Positions 1 to 13,100 of a stretch of 64,000 bases of DNA are shown here, piece by piece. This DNA comes from Diploscapter coronatus (lineage: Eukaryota > Nematoda > Chromadorea > Rhabditida > Rhabditidae), in assembly GCA_964036155.1 (NCBI GenBank), contig OZ038422.1:44725201-44789200 (forward strand). The letters are read 5' to 3'. The notes beneath the pieces are model-generated. The model did not search any database. It was given only the letters and a program-made list of their open reading frames with translations, and was not told the origin of the DNA. The stretch's first letter is position 1. Each line of letters opens with the position of its first letter. The position numbers and the translations under genes are program-made.

Positions 1-11
1 GAAAATGAATA

Positions 12-227
12 GATGAATTGAGAGAATTTGTTGAAACAAGGAAAATTAGTCGATATTTCACCAGAAAAGCGTTTCTTGGAACCCACATTTATAGATATAA
101 AGAATTCTTTAAAATGGCGGAAGAAAAATGTTCTGATGATTATATAATTCGCCTAGGAAAATATCACCAGAAAGGAATGATGAACGCAAAACAAAAACAT
201 GCTAGTCTTATGCAGACAAATGCATAA
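12..227 (+). CDS. Possible 3' terminal exon of an upstream gene (partial)
   Basis: An open frame runs from the window edge region to a TAA at 225-227 and encodes about 70 residues rich in Lys, Arg, Tyr and Phe, ending in HASLMQTNA. The frame is closed just upstream by a TGA at 6-8, so a coding exon would have to begin after the AG at 11-12. Composition looks more like protein than the neighbouring spacer, but I recognise no domain. It could equally be chance. Confidence 0.25.
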   Translation, partial: DELREFVETRKISRYFTRKAFLGTHIYRYKEFFKMAEEKCSDDYIIRLGKYHQKGMMNAKQKHASLMQTNA

Positions 228-3161
228 TATTTGCGATTAGTACTGTCGATTAGAAGGTAAACAACTAAAATAAGGTTGTGCAAATTAACTGGCAAGAAAT
301 TAACCAGGAAGAACTCTGAAAGGTTTTAGAATCGGAAATTAAATTTTGACAAACTCAACGTAATCGAAACGGCAGTTACTATATGACGGAGGACGGAGAG
401 GACTGAATCTAGAGTTAGGGATAGGCTAGAAAGATGATAGTAGTGAGAAATAGTATGGGGAAGACTCTTCTCGTCAAATAGCAGTTGCCAATCGAAACTG
501 AATTTAGTCGGCATGTTGACAAGTTTCCGACATCAGAATGAGAATTACAAGAATCACGGAATCGAGTGAAAATTTCTTTCGAAAACTTTGTAAATCAGAA
601 TTTTCATCTATTCTGCGCTGTAACCTATCTCATCATTTAGATTATGAGTTTACATTGATTATTCATTAATTTCGAGTATAAATTTAATAGTCTGAAATGG
701 GTAGGAAGATCACTTGCAATAAAAGCTATAATTGAACATTTGATAAGAGGTAACTTTTGTAAAGTTCAATGCATTCCGTTCTGGCAGACTGAACGATCTA
801 TAGTCAGAAAAAGATCAATATCGTGATGATTATTTCTAGCCGAATGCAAAACCATTGGCATAAATATTCAACAAGAGACGTTTTTTTCTTACATTTTGAT
901 AGATTTCAATAATATCGACACGGCGCATTTGATTCATTTGGTGAATCATAAATGCAAAGCCATTTGAAAACAAACTTGAGAAATATTTTTTTTTTTTTAT
1001 ATTTTGTTTACAAACTTAACCAAAATAAGGTTGAAATTTGAAAATTCAGAATCATGATTAAGTTTGCCGAAGCAAATACTGAAATTAAAATTCTCACAAA
1101 TTCGTATGGGTCTGTTACTGGAAGACTCGAAATAAAATTGATAACATTAAAATTCCCAATATCGTAACGCACCAGATTAGTATCCATATTGTATACGATA
1201 TTTGGCCTCGCGAAAATTTCGCTCTTCACTATCAATTCATTCTTCATTTCATTTGCATTGTTTATCCATCTTCAGGTGCAAATTCTTTGATCGCGGAATT
1301 CGGTGCTTCGTGGGGTGTTCCTCTCTTTGAATGAATAATGCCTACTATTAGTCTAGCCTGCATTCGGTCCTATCAAATAAATGAGGTTGCGATAGATAAG
1401 GGGAACTGAGAGAGGAAGAGAAGAAGATTGAAGAGAAATAGGAACCAGATCATCAAAAGAGTAGCCGCTATGCCTTCACGCGATGCACATTTGGTAGAGA
1501 GATAGATAGAGTTAGAGTGAGAGTGCAGAGAAGGGAGAGATACAAAAGATGCAGATGCATTCAGTTAGGGCGCACACGTTTTGGTCACTCTCAAACTCGC
1601 ATCAGACGCAGCTAATATTAGTTTTAGTTCGATTTTTATCCTACTGATATTGGTTGAACCTTGAAAACTTAGTGAAATTCCCAATAGTTTTGTGTTTCTT
1701 TAAGGATATTCAAATTTTTTTTTAGTCTTAAGATTTACAAAACCCTAAAATGTTCTCCAATTCTCTCTTCATTGTCCAGCAATAGTTTCATGTCTTCTAC
1801 GAATTCTGCAATTCTGCATGCGGTAAGCACTCCCCAGGGGTGTGTCGATGCCGATTTCATCATAATTCAAATGTCCTCCGTCTTCTCATCTCTGCACTTG
1901 CAAAGAAGGCTCAGTGGACCGCCAAAATGAGTCGATAGAAAGGCTGTTTCCCATTACTTTTCAAGGTTAATAGCTGAGATTATTTTTGAACTTTGAACAT
2001 TTCATAATTCTTCCGAAAAAAAAGAAATATCTGTTCAACTCAATCTTGAATACCATTTTTCTGGGTCCCCATAAATTCTTGTTCAACCTGGATGCAAATG
2101 TGTTCAGCATAGTTGTTCATGACAATTTCCTTTCGAATATCGAATTCATTTTATGAGATGCCCGTTTTCGCGTTGGTCAGTGGGCATAAAAGTCTCTCGA
2201 ATGGATGGACAGGCAGAGAATGGGAGAGGTCATAACGCCCTCCTCCTTCCCTCTTTTTCGTCCCTTTCCTCCCCTACTGCAGTTTCCAACCCATTCAAGG
2301 GGCTTCATTCAAATCGATACCAGAGCCATCACTTCCTTCTAAGAGAACAATGTTCCGCTCAAAATCCCATTATGTTTCTACATTAGTCGGCTTATTCATA
2401 CGTCCTTCTTTTGTTCGCCAGGACACTTGTTGTGAGCAGTTCTGTCCTCTTATCGAATTATTAGCTAATCGTGTTTGTGAGCCAAAAGGAACTATACATT
2501 TCTTTGCAAATTGCAACGATTTTTTGCGCGTTCATAACTGTTCAAATTGCACTCTTCCTATCATAATTTCAGACTGCAATTCACGTATAAGTTCAGATAA
2601 TGTTATTCGTTGTTGTCCGACATGTGTTCTTACACAAACTACGAGCAAAATTCCCTGTCTAATTTCCCCTCCCTTCCTCTCTATTCTCCTACATCTTCCA
2701 TCATCTGCTGCTTCCTTTCTGCTTTCTGATTCATCTCCCTTCTCTCTTCCATACGAGCATTCGAGTAGCCCCCTGGTTCTAAGCCAATTTCTCCGTCTCC
2801 TTCCTCCTATTCTCCGTCTTTATTCTGAGTCTCGTTTAATTTCTTATAGCTCAAAATGGAGCACTAGTCTTCTTCTTCATTTGAAGCCGCTAATTTCTAA
2901 ACAATCCATGGATGGGCACGGCCCCTCTCACTAGAAGTGGTCAAACTTCCCGAATTTCAACAAACACTCCCAGTCTAGGACGAGAAAATATCTAAATCTT
3001 TCTTAGTTCCTTAATTATACAACGAGATCATAGGACCTTTCCATTAGTTTGCCTATGCTTTGTTTCACCAAATCAATCGTAAACCTTTCGCGCCTATTTT
3101 TAGCGAGTAAACGTCGCGTAGTTTCAGATCGAACGAAAGAAAGAAAGGAGAGAGAGGGAGA
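228..3161. other. Gene-poor region upstream of vang-1
   Basis: No recognisable gene. It contains a GA-rich low-complexity stretch at about 1395-1560 and pyrimidine-rich DNA at 2230-2300 and 2680-2830. A 194-codon open frame at 2350-2934 lies in the pyrimidine-rich part; its Ser/Leu/Pro-rich translation follows from that composition and matches no family I know. The region probably carries the promoter and perhaps 5' non-coding exons of vang-1. Confidence 0.5.
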
Positions 3162-6018
3162 ATGTCAGTTGTATCGGCCGGAGGACGGTTGCCGATGCCG
3201 AGGGATCAGAGAGGATCTCTGAGGATGGAGCCAAGACACATGCGGGCGAGGGGCAGATACGCTCATTCAGACGTCGGAGTCGGAGATCCTTTCCTTCCAC
3301 GATTCTCTGCCATTGCTAGCGAGGTGAGCCTTTGAGCACGCGTCAGCCATTTCTTCTCCATTTTGAACAACAATCAGTGAAGAATCGGAATGGAAATTTT
3401 GACAAATTTATGAACCCTTCAAATTCGGAATTTGATTTTTTAAACCTTCATTCCGACCCTTACATGATCATGGCATGATTTCTGACAGTGATAGGTTTTG
3501 TCACATCTATCAAATACACCTTCTTAGGGCGTAAAAGTCCCGATGCAAAGAGACGAATGGGGTGAAGACACAACGGTCGTGACTGGAGTCACAAGCGAGC
3601 ACTCATACAGCGGAGAGGAGAAGAAAGTCTATGAACCACCTGTTGGAAGAGTCGTTGGAAGGAGGTCAGTAGATACAAATCTAATTAAAAACAAGATCTC
3701 CTTCTTCAGATGCTCCCGACTATTTTGGATTTTGTGCTCTTCACTAATCGGACTAGCAGCAGTCATTTCTGCACCTGCCATGTGCATTCTACCCTTCCTG
3801 GCCAGTCACATTCTCGGCGGAGAGCAATTCCCGATTTCCTGTCAGGTCGGTTGAAATTTTGCAATGATTTGAAAACGACAGAACTGTATGATCGTACTCT
3901 GCATCTCGGCTGAGGCAGTCTCTTTCGACCTTAGCAGAGACTATGGGCATTTCTGAGCTCGGTCACACTTAGGCACTGAGAATGATTTTGGGAGTATATT
4001 TTCAAACTGAAGCATTATTCCAGTTTGAAAGTATTATATTCGAGCTGAACCCGATCCCAACTCAGATCTAGAACGAGTTCGACTGCTTTAGCTTAACAAA
4101 TAAGCATCTCTGAATTCTGACCTACTTCAGGTCGACTGTCAAGGCTCGTTACTCCTTGTAGTTATCAAAACGATTCTACTGATTGTCGCTATTTGGGCAT
4201 TGTATTGGAGACATTCGTTGGCCGACATGCCGAGATTGTAAGGATGTCACTGAATTCGCTTCTTCATTTTAGCACATTTTTAGATATGTTGCTCGAGTAT
4301 CTCTCGTCATGTTCGTGCTATTCATTCTGTTTGCATTTTGGTTATTCTACATCGTTAGAATATTCATCGAGCGCTATCAACAATACACTTATGTGGTGAG
4401 AAATTGGGGGAAAATATGATCTTTTTTAATCCTTAAAACTGTAGATCTCCTTTGCGACTTCGCTATTGGATGCATTACTGTTCATCCATTACATTTCATT
4501 CATCATTCTCGAAATTCGACGATTGAGAAAGGAGTTTGTGGTTACAATTGTCCGAGATCCCGATGGCGAAAGTAGAACTATGCCATTAGGTTCGAAAATT
4601 CCCCATTTTAATCTTTGACAATAGTTTCCTTTAGGCTACATGTCCATTCAAGAAGCTGCTGTAGAGATTTTGTTGTTCTACGAATCGACATTCCCGAGTT
4701 ACAATATGCTTCTCGATAAGGTGTTCTTTTAGATAGAACGTGGGTTGCTATGGATTTATTCTACCCTATTTTGTTGAGGATATTTGACGGCTTTTTTTTC
4801 TGTCTCAAATTCAACAACTCTGAACCGTTTTCTGAAGAAAGAAGATTACTTCGTTCGCTTCTCAAAAGAATAAATCCTAGCATTCCTGAACTCTACGCGA
4901 AATTTGAATAATCTCAAAAATCCCAGGCTCGACAATCTGCCCAACAGATGCGAAGTGGGGTTCCAGGGGGAGCAGCAGGATTCAAGATGTACGATCTCGA
5001 AGGATTAGGACCAAACCAACCCATCAGCGAAGTAATTTGACAATCTAGATTGATCATTTTCATTCAACAAATTAGGTGAATGCTCGAGCTTTGATGGAAG
5101 CAGCTGCTCGAAGAAGAATTGCTGGCTACAACGAACTGATTCAGGAGGAAATGGATTTCAGCAGACGGCTACAGAAGCGAAAGTGAGTTTGTTCGACGAA
5201 ACTTACTGACTGACCTGATCTGAATTTGATTATTTCAGATATCGCCTGAAAATAGCGGCTGAAGATGCATTTGCTCATATGCAGGGAATAGCGGATAGTC
5301 AGCAAGGAACCGCTAATGGAAAAGTACTAAAGATCGAATTATATTTCATTATTGCAAAAGTAAACAACGTTTCAGCAGAATGTAGCTAATCAAATGGACT
5401 CAATGACGGCAGCCCAGAATGTGTTCACGTGGATTATGAGACCCATGAACAAGTATCTGAAGACGATGCGGATGCAGCAGAAGTTCAACTCGGAATCCAT
5501 CACAAGGCATATTGAAAAGTACGCCAATAATTGCTACAGAAAGAAATAGATTTCACCAAATAACTTTCGAGAAATAATTGCTCTCATTCATTCAATTTGA
5601 CCTAACCAAGAGCCGAACGGAACTTTGATTCTAAAAATTCTCAAAGTTCAATTCCGATTCCCACAAATCTCATTTCAGATGCCTTTCCATGAAGGTAGAT
5701 CATCGGACATTCCTCCAGCGATACTTCAGCGACCGTTTCCCAGAAAAGGATATTGTGACTGAATCGAAATGGTCGATAGTTTCGGACAATCAATCGTCAG
5801 CCAATATACAGCACGGAATCACCTTCCTTCTGCGATCTCATAATAAGGCAAGAACTTATTTCGAAGATAATTTTCAATTTACGAATTTCCAGGCTGACAA
5901 TAATGGAGTTCAGTTGTTGTGTACCGTTTCAACACTTCCATTTATAAATCTCACGGAACAGTCGAGAGCTTCCATCAGCAAATTCGCCTTGAAGATTAGC
6001 AATGAATCGTCTGTATAA
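3162..6018 (+). CDS. vang-1: Vang-like (Van Gogh/Strabismus) planar cell polarity protein
   Basis: Four-pass membrane protein of the core planar cell polarity pathway, partner of Prickle and Dishevelled at the plasma membrane. My model has 13 exons: 3162-3323, 3528-3664, 3710-3845, 4131-4237, 4284-4395, 4445-4589, 4635-4720, 4927-5031, 5076-5182, 5239-5323, 5376-5518, 5679-5847, 5893-6018. All phases join, giving about 539 residues, close to the usual family length. Diagnostic features are the N-terminal DEWGEDTTVVTG phosphorylation-region motif, four hydrophobic segments (exons 3-6), the cytoplasmic Vang domain, and the C-terminal PDZ-binding motif ESSV (family ETSV). The start was chosen because an acceptor-like TTTCAG ends about 34 bases upstream, a likely trans-splice site. 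AATAAA lies at 6193-6198. The last intron appears to be GC-AG. Confidence 0.95.
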
Positions 6019-6348
6019 TTGTTTTTTCAGTTTCAATTATCTAATTCATTACCTCTAAACTATTTTCCGAAATGAATTACTTTAATTAGGCAGGCGCCTA
6101 ACTTCTTCAGTACAGGTATTCTGTGATGTCATTGACTCAATCAGTATTCTGGCTCACTTCAAACTATTACTTCATTGTTTGTTCATCACTGTAATAAATT
6201 GGTTTATACTTATTTCGCACAAAATTATTTATTCATAAATAACTATTTGCTTTGTTCATAATCATTTTCGAATTATAGAATTCTTTGTGAGATCTCTCGC
6301 TGTAGCGACCGGCAAAATTTATCTGTTGATAAGCTCAGATAAATTGAA
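6019..6348. other. Convergent intergenic spacer between vang-1 and the GGA gene
   Basis: It holds the vang-1 3' UTR with AATAAA at 6193-6198, and the 3' end of the minus-strand GGA gene. Nothing else is visible. Confidence 0.6.
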
Positions 6349-8809
6349 TTATAGCTTCATCCAGAAAGTCCCTCCCAAATTTGTCGGTTTTTGTTTCAAC
6401 TTGAATTCCAGTGAATATCCAAGCTCAATAGCACTTTTGTTCTCATCGAATGGTAGGATGCAAAGCAATAACTGAATCGAAGAAATGCCTTTGAAGAGCG
6501 AAAATCCCTCGAGTTTCGAAGCCCGATTCTTCTGTAGTCGAATGCATGCTTTCTTGAATTAAATGAATAACGAAGAGTCTATCTTCATGATCTTACTGGA
6601 TCTTCACATTTGAGTGCTAACTCAATGCTCTCCAGCGCATGGACGTTATAATTACTGATGACGATCACATAAGACCTGGCACTCGGGTATGGATGCGATG
6701 CGACATGGTAGAGAATGGTTTCGACACCATGACTATTGAAACACTTCTGCAGCTCACGATCGGCTGAAATTACATTCTATTTTTAAGCTGAAAATGACAC
6801 AACCAAGAGTGATAGTTATTGGATCCAGTGTAACAAATTCTGGTAGTGAATCGATTGGAGACGCCATCAAATCAGCCGCCTGAAAAATTTAGCAATTAAT
6901 GGGAATAATTTGAATTTACCGATTCCGAAGGCGATGGATTTTCGTTTACAGGCGTCGCTAATTCCAATAGCGTTTCGGAAACAGATGTTGTCGCCTTGTT
7001 TACAGGGAAAGATTGCATCTGCCTCCTTCGAGGAAGGACAGGAGTCATTTCCTAAAATACCTATTTCATAAAAGCAAAACGGGAAAAAGTTTCACCTTGT
7101 TGTACCCGATAAAAGGCACGTCAGGTGTGTCATCGATGAGATTTGTATGCCTGTTACTTGCTTGATTCGGTGTGTCAATCGGTGTTAGGGAATCGATGTC
7201 GATTGTTTCAATCCTTTGTGACTTCTTTGTAATGTCATCATCATTTCTTTTGTTTTCAACAGTTTCTACCAGATAATCCAGACTCAGCAAATCTGAAATC
7301 AGTAATTTCTACAGAAATTTGTAATACTAAAACAACCCGCAGCTTCTTCTTCCCTGTACCTCATGGTAATATCACTAAATCTGCGAGTTTTCGAAGCAGA
7401 TTCATCGGCTAATCTCACCTGGAGAGCCTTATTTAACTGAAATTTCGAAAAGAGCAATTTTAAAGAATTTCTTCCACCAACCCTGTCATTAATTTTGAGA
7501 ATTTCCTCGAGAACGGGATCACTTGCTTCAGCCGCTTCAGATGCATATTGGAACAGCAGAGGCCTGAGACGGTATCCTTCTTCAACTGTTGCCTGAAATT
7601 ATTTATTGCTTGCATATTGCATATGAAATGTTATAGGTGTGAAAAAATCATAAAATGATTACTTTGAGTCTTTCGTGTTGGTATTCAGGCAGTTTGGAGG
7701 AGGTTAGTCCATTTTCAGTGAGATTCTCGTTGATGATGTAGTCAATGATAGCGTCAGATATCTTCCTCGCTGCTGATAGATCACATTGTCGCTTGATAGC
7801 CCGTTCAGTTTTTTTGTCTTCCTTAAAATAATTGTGCTAAAAATTTCTGAAAGTGAAGCCATACACATTTGACGAGTGATTTGATGAGTCGATTTGCAGC
7901 CTGCAGATCTTCTTTGTTACCGCTGCTCAGTAGTGATTTCAGCAACTTCGACTTCTCTTCGTCTTCGAAGCTTGCACATCGAGAAGAGCCTAAATTAATG
8001 TGTTTCAAACAGTGGCTAAATTTGAATTTAAACCTGCAACAACCGCAATTTCCTGTTCTGGAATCTCTGGATCTTTCGCAATCAATCCATTTTCCTTGAG
8101 GGAATCATACACCTGCAAATATCATTATCAAAAATACCCTATCGTCACACATGAAGTCTACCTCCTTGATCTTTGGAATGTGACGAAACGATAATTGCCA
8201 GTTGAAAAGTAGCCGAATTGCATATTCTTTCACCTAAAATCCAAATAGTCGAGGGGAGAAAATGAAAACTATTTACCGCGTTAGAGGTTTGAGATCCAAG
8301 ATATTTTGGTGAGATTATTTTGACGATTTGATTCAGGAAGCGATATTTTCCGACTCGATTGTGCACCTTGTCACCACATTGACGGACAAGTTCTTCGATG
8401 CACTGAAAATGTGCGAAATAAAGAGTTTAGAAGAAACTATGGATACCTGCAGGGAATAATAGACCTCATTTTGATCAGGACTGACAATTTTATGCCCCAA
8501 CACATTTATGGCTACCGTTGCTCCGTCGATCTGAAATCGTTTTGGCTTGACAAATTAGAACCCTTTACCTCGTTATTGACTCGTTCGCAGAGTTTATTGA
8601 TATGCTCCTCCCTGACTGAAGCGTCTATGAAAGGATCGGTCGCTCTATCTAAAGTTAGCAATTCTCAATCTGCATTAAATATCTTGAATTTATTTTCACA
8701 AATGATAAATCTTACTTATGAAATACTCGAGCGGTTTCAGCATATCTTCATCCGAACGATTAGAAGATGTGAACGAATTAGCTGTCATATTTGGTGGCAC
8801 GAATGCCAT
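6349..8809 (-). CDS. GGA-family Golgi-localised clathrin adaptor
   Basis: Monomeric clathrin adaptor that sorts cargo at the trans-Golgi network. About 15 short exons read in order. The VHS domain contains NRATDPF, VGKYRFLNQIVKIISPKYLG and SQTSNA. A linker has FEDEEKSKLLKSLL. The GAT domain, which binds Arf-GTP and ubiquitin, contains EDLQAANRLIKSLV and EEILKINDR. A Ser/Thr-rich hinge follows, with no perfect clathrin box (NLIDDT is the nearest). The C-terminal GAE (gamma-adaptin ear) domain contains HGVETILYHVASHPYP and ends in FWMKL. All three diagnostic domains are present, so it is a GGA rather than a TOM1 or STAM protein. The ATG at 8809 follows a TTTTTGCAG acceptor by two bases, suggesting trans-splicing. 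Confidence 0.92.
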
Positions 8810-10148
8810 ACCTGCAAAAATACAAATAGAATGAATGGTCTTAAGAACGAAGAATTAACGAAATAACAAACAAAATATATGGAAAAGCAGAGGGCTTTAG
8901 TTAATTTATCCCCCCGCAGCAAAAAGCAAGCAAAATGAAGCAGTTGAAAGCGTGCGAGCAAGCGAGTATCGATCCGAAATGGGAAGACTTCTGCCCTGAG
9001 GTTGTGGCCAGAGCCGTGTTGAGTAGTGCACTGCATGAGAAATAGACATGCTCCATTACGCTAGTTATGAAAGGTGTGAGTAGTTTTCAGGCTTCTAGCA
9101 TTTCCAATTGATAATTAGAACATGAATTCTTAATGTTCAGATAGATTATTTCTGTACAATAAGCTGCATTTTTATGTGCAAAATTCAAATAAATTTATCT
9201 TTCAATGCAGAAAGCTCTAAACTTGAAATAAATAGGAGGGGTATTATTAGAATTTTAATATTATCTTACCGCAAAAGAATTATGAAATTGCAAGTTCGAG
9301 ATTAAATGAAGGAAATTTTCGTTGCAAAGCATGTTTCTAAAAATAATGGGTATAGAGGTTGTATTCACAAAATGAATAGGCTGATAAGATTACGTCAAAT
9401 TTTTCGATCACATAAAACGGATATCATAAAAATTTTAGTTATTAGCCAGAAATAATTACAAAATCGAAATTCTAATATGGTTTTCCGATGAAAATTGAAA
9501 CTAAAAAGTCAAAGTTATATCATAAAGACGACAAAAATGTTCTCTAAATTTTTGAATTTATAGATATAGCACCAAAGAGGTATGCCATTGATTCGCTGTC
9601 TTAAGATCTTGAATGTCGCGCGGTTTCCAGATAGTCGTCGGTCTACGAACGGACATTGATGATATTTTGGTTAGAAGACCGAAGATTTCCGATAGAAGTC
9701 CTTAACGCAGAAAAAAACTACTCTTTCTCATCACTTTTTACCATATCCTCAATAAATAACCAAACGTTTATTGAATCTTTGAATTTCTTTCGATTCCCAT
9801 TTTTCATATTTTTTTTACATTTTGTTTGTTTAAAAAATTTATTATTTTCAAAACATCTCTATGCGTGATCGTAAATGCATCTTTCAAAGATAAATAATCT
9901 CTTCTTTATTCTGACTTTCTTTTATCGATTTTTATCTTTCTCAAAACTCATCAAAATTGAAAAAGCTTACCTCGGAATAGTTTCTTGGTGTAGACGTTTT
10001 CTTGAATTGCGAATTAAATAACTTGGATTTTTTGCGCTCCATTGTCATTTTCCCATTTACTTGTTTCAAATTTCTTCTACATTTTTGTCGACTTTGTTGG
10101 TTTTTTTTGTTGGTAATTCGTTTATTTCAGATACCAAAGGTAGACCAA
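8810..10148. other. Divergent intergenic region
   Basis: AT-rich spacer between the GGA gene (-) and the next gene (+). An acceptor-like TTTATTTCAG ends at 10130, just upstream of the plus-strand start codon. No repeats or genes stand out. Confidence 0.5.
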
Positions 10149-13100
10149 ATGGGTAAATCACACGCGGAGAAAGCCAGTCTGATCGAGCAGAGGAAGGCCA
10201 TCGAGGCGCTCTTTACAAAGGCAGAATCTGACAGAGAGAATTTGGTAAGAACTAGATCTTGCTGCCAACATTGCCAGAAGCAGCACCATTTGGTAAACAA
10301 AATACGGAAATTTCAGAACCTGGGCTCGATGAACGCTGAACTTAAGCTGAGCATCGTGCAGAACCTGCTGAATCCGAAGTTCACACCGCTGATGGAGGAC
10401 AAGACCGTGCTGAACGAGTCTCTTCCCTCCATAGTCGTCAGCAAACTGACCAACGACTATAATCTCAAGGTACGGTAACCAGAAAAGAAATAAAATGGTA
10501 TAGGAGTCTAGATATGATGAATTTTAAGAGTAAATATCTGTAAAGATTAAATTATAAAAAGAGACTAAGGCAAATCCGATTTTAAGATGTCTCTCAATCA
10601 CAAACGAAATTGTCGAAATCGAAAATGAAGTCTTGTTCTTCTTTATTCAAAGTGACCTAGGAACTGGAAGTAGATAGAAAAACTCAATGGTAGAGCAAAT
10701 GGTACCAAATACTAAAAAGCTATTTCCTCCAGTAATCTTCACCTTTTCAGCAAGTCTACTCGCTGCGTCGCGTCTGCAAGAGCATGAGAGACTTCATCGA
10801 CATGCAGGCGGAGAGGCACGACCTCCCCAAAGTACCTATCGGATTAAGAATAATGGTAGGTTGAACAATTACCGAAAATAGTACAATTTATCTTAGACGC
10901 TATTTTCTATAAAAGTAAAAATATCATTTCCTTTGGCCAAAAATATTCAGTCTTCCAAAAATTTCATTAATTTGCCAGAATAGTCCACTTTCAGTCTCCA
11001 TTCGTGCCCACGAAGTTGCCGACCAAATGGACCTCGATGGCTGAAAGGGAGAAAGAGAGGCTGGCCGAGCTGCAGATGGCCGATTCCATGCGCTCGTACT
11101 ACGACGATCTCGTCTCGGTGGTGGTATATGGAGCGACTGGCGACAAGCAGCCCATGCGTACCGTCAGGATCAGGGACATTCCCAAGTCAATCGGGTTGGT
11201 CTGTTCGGCTTCCTGAAAAGGAAATACGCCTCTAAAAGTTTATGACCCCCATGTAAAGGCTAGGGACAGGGAAAGACAGCCCACGTTCAGTATCAAAATG
11301 TTAAGCACATTGAGCTGAATATTTCTAGACAAAGATAGGCCCGCCCAACCCTGTCCCTACCCTTTTCCTTATTCAGCAGGTGCATGTCCTTTTCAAGAAT
11401 TCGTTTTTCTTATTATTTTTATTGTTAGAAAAGGGCACTTTGTCTACTTTTTTCTTTTGTTACCTTTGTAAAAATCGAAAACTTGGATTTTAGACCGAGC
11501 TTCGTGCGCGCGTTTCTGATCGTGAACGGACTGATCATCTCTGACGCCCTGGTCGACTCGCTGTTGCAGATGGATCTGAGCTGTGTAAGAATTAGGAAAA
11601 TATGTTTTTTTTTTAAATCAAACAAAATGAAATTCAGGTGGAGGAAGCTCATTTTTATGACATTGTTGATTGCACTTTGGAAGAAGAGACGAAAGATCAG
11701 AAGATCTTCCAGTTGCTCATCAACCTCTCTAATTGCATGACCGTAGGATTTTCACAATTAAGAAAAGGATATTTTCTAAAAGTTCAAAATTAGAGAATTG
11801 AACATTGCCGTGCTGATTTGAATGAAACTATGCCTTTCATAATTCTAGCTGTATTGAAATTTTCTCGAGATAAACTCCAGCCAAATTTCCTAAAATATTC
11901 AAATTAAATGAAATCTGGGGTGGGACCCAAATGAGTTTTACGATAGTAAAACTGACAAATTACGATAGTAAAACTTTTAACTGTCACAGTTAAACGGGGT
12001 AGTTAAAAATTTAACTGTGATAGTTAAACGAGATAGTTCAAATTTAACTATCACAGTTAAATGGCCAAAAATATTAAGGGTTTCCATACTTAACGTTTTA
12101 CTACCTCGTTTAACTATCGTAGTTAAACTCATTTGGGTCCCACCCCTGAACTTGCAGGTGGATTTCCTCGGCAAAGACGGTTTCGATGCTTCGACAATCG
12201 TCTCGCTGGCCGTCTACAAGCAGCTACAGGAGTGTGACGAATCACTCGAGCGGGAGGACGTCATCAAAACTGAGGAAGGCGTGCAGGAGAACAGAACTGA
12301 TATGAGGTGGACAGTCAAAAATATAAATGGAAGTAGGAGTGAGACGGGTTTGAGTTTAAAAAATCGGAACCGGAAACCGAATTGTGACCCTCCGATTTTT
12401 TTTAGAACCAGAACTGGAATTTCGTTTCACTCACTTTATTGAAAGAACGATTATCTCAGTTTTTGCGAAAGATCGCCTTATTTTTTTTTTTATAGATATA
12501 CCGTAGTTAACTATTCTTAAAAATTAGAGATTTTTAAAGCTTACCTTCCAGACCTAGGCAAACCCTAAGCCAAACATTTCGAACAAAATCTTATTGCGAA
12601 CCCCCTCCCCTATATTTGACATTAAGTTCGAAAGTCTGCCTAGGTTTGCTACCTTTATTTTTAAACTTACTATATTTTTTAAGTTCAGAAAACTTAAAGA
12701 TATCATTTTTCCTAAAATTGTACTATATTTGTTTGATAACTAATATAATTCCAGGATGCGCAAGGAAGTCCGTCCCTCGACCAAACGAATCAGACGCATT
12801 GTCAAGTCGAATGTCCGCAGATACGCGTAAGGAGCAAATGCAGAAACGTACGAAAGTGACGTATTGTTTCAGATTCCATAAGTTCATGACCAGCGGAGAG
12901 ATAGAGCCGAATAGCTCCAAGAACGAGCTGAAGGACAAGGCCCTGAACATGATCAGGGTAATTTTCTGAAGATATTACAGATTCTATTCTTCTATCATAT
13001 GCTTTATTTTATTGTTAGAGTAGGAAGTGAAAATATACTAGACCATTTTTGTTTATTCCTTAACAAATGTCTTATGGGAATTTCTTCAGAATATGAAACC

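Noticed and set aside
1395..1560. GA-rich stretch as a regulatory element
   Set aside because: Looks like simple low-complexity sequence; nothing specific supports a regulatory role.
5848..5892. 15-residue insertion in vang-1
   Set aside because: The stretch can be read through in frame, but it has GCAAGA...TTCCAG boundaries and no counterpart in Vang proteins, so a GC-AG intron is more likely.
10002..10148. Upstream extension of the basic-protein gene (hydrophobic N-terminus)
   Set aside because: The stretch is pyrimidine-rich and ends in TTTATTTCAG, a typical acceptor; it is intron or outron, not a signal peptide.
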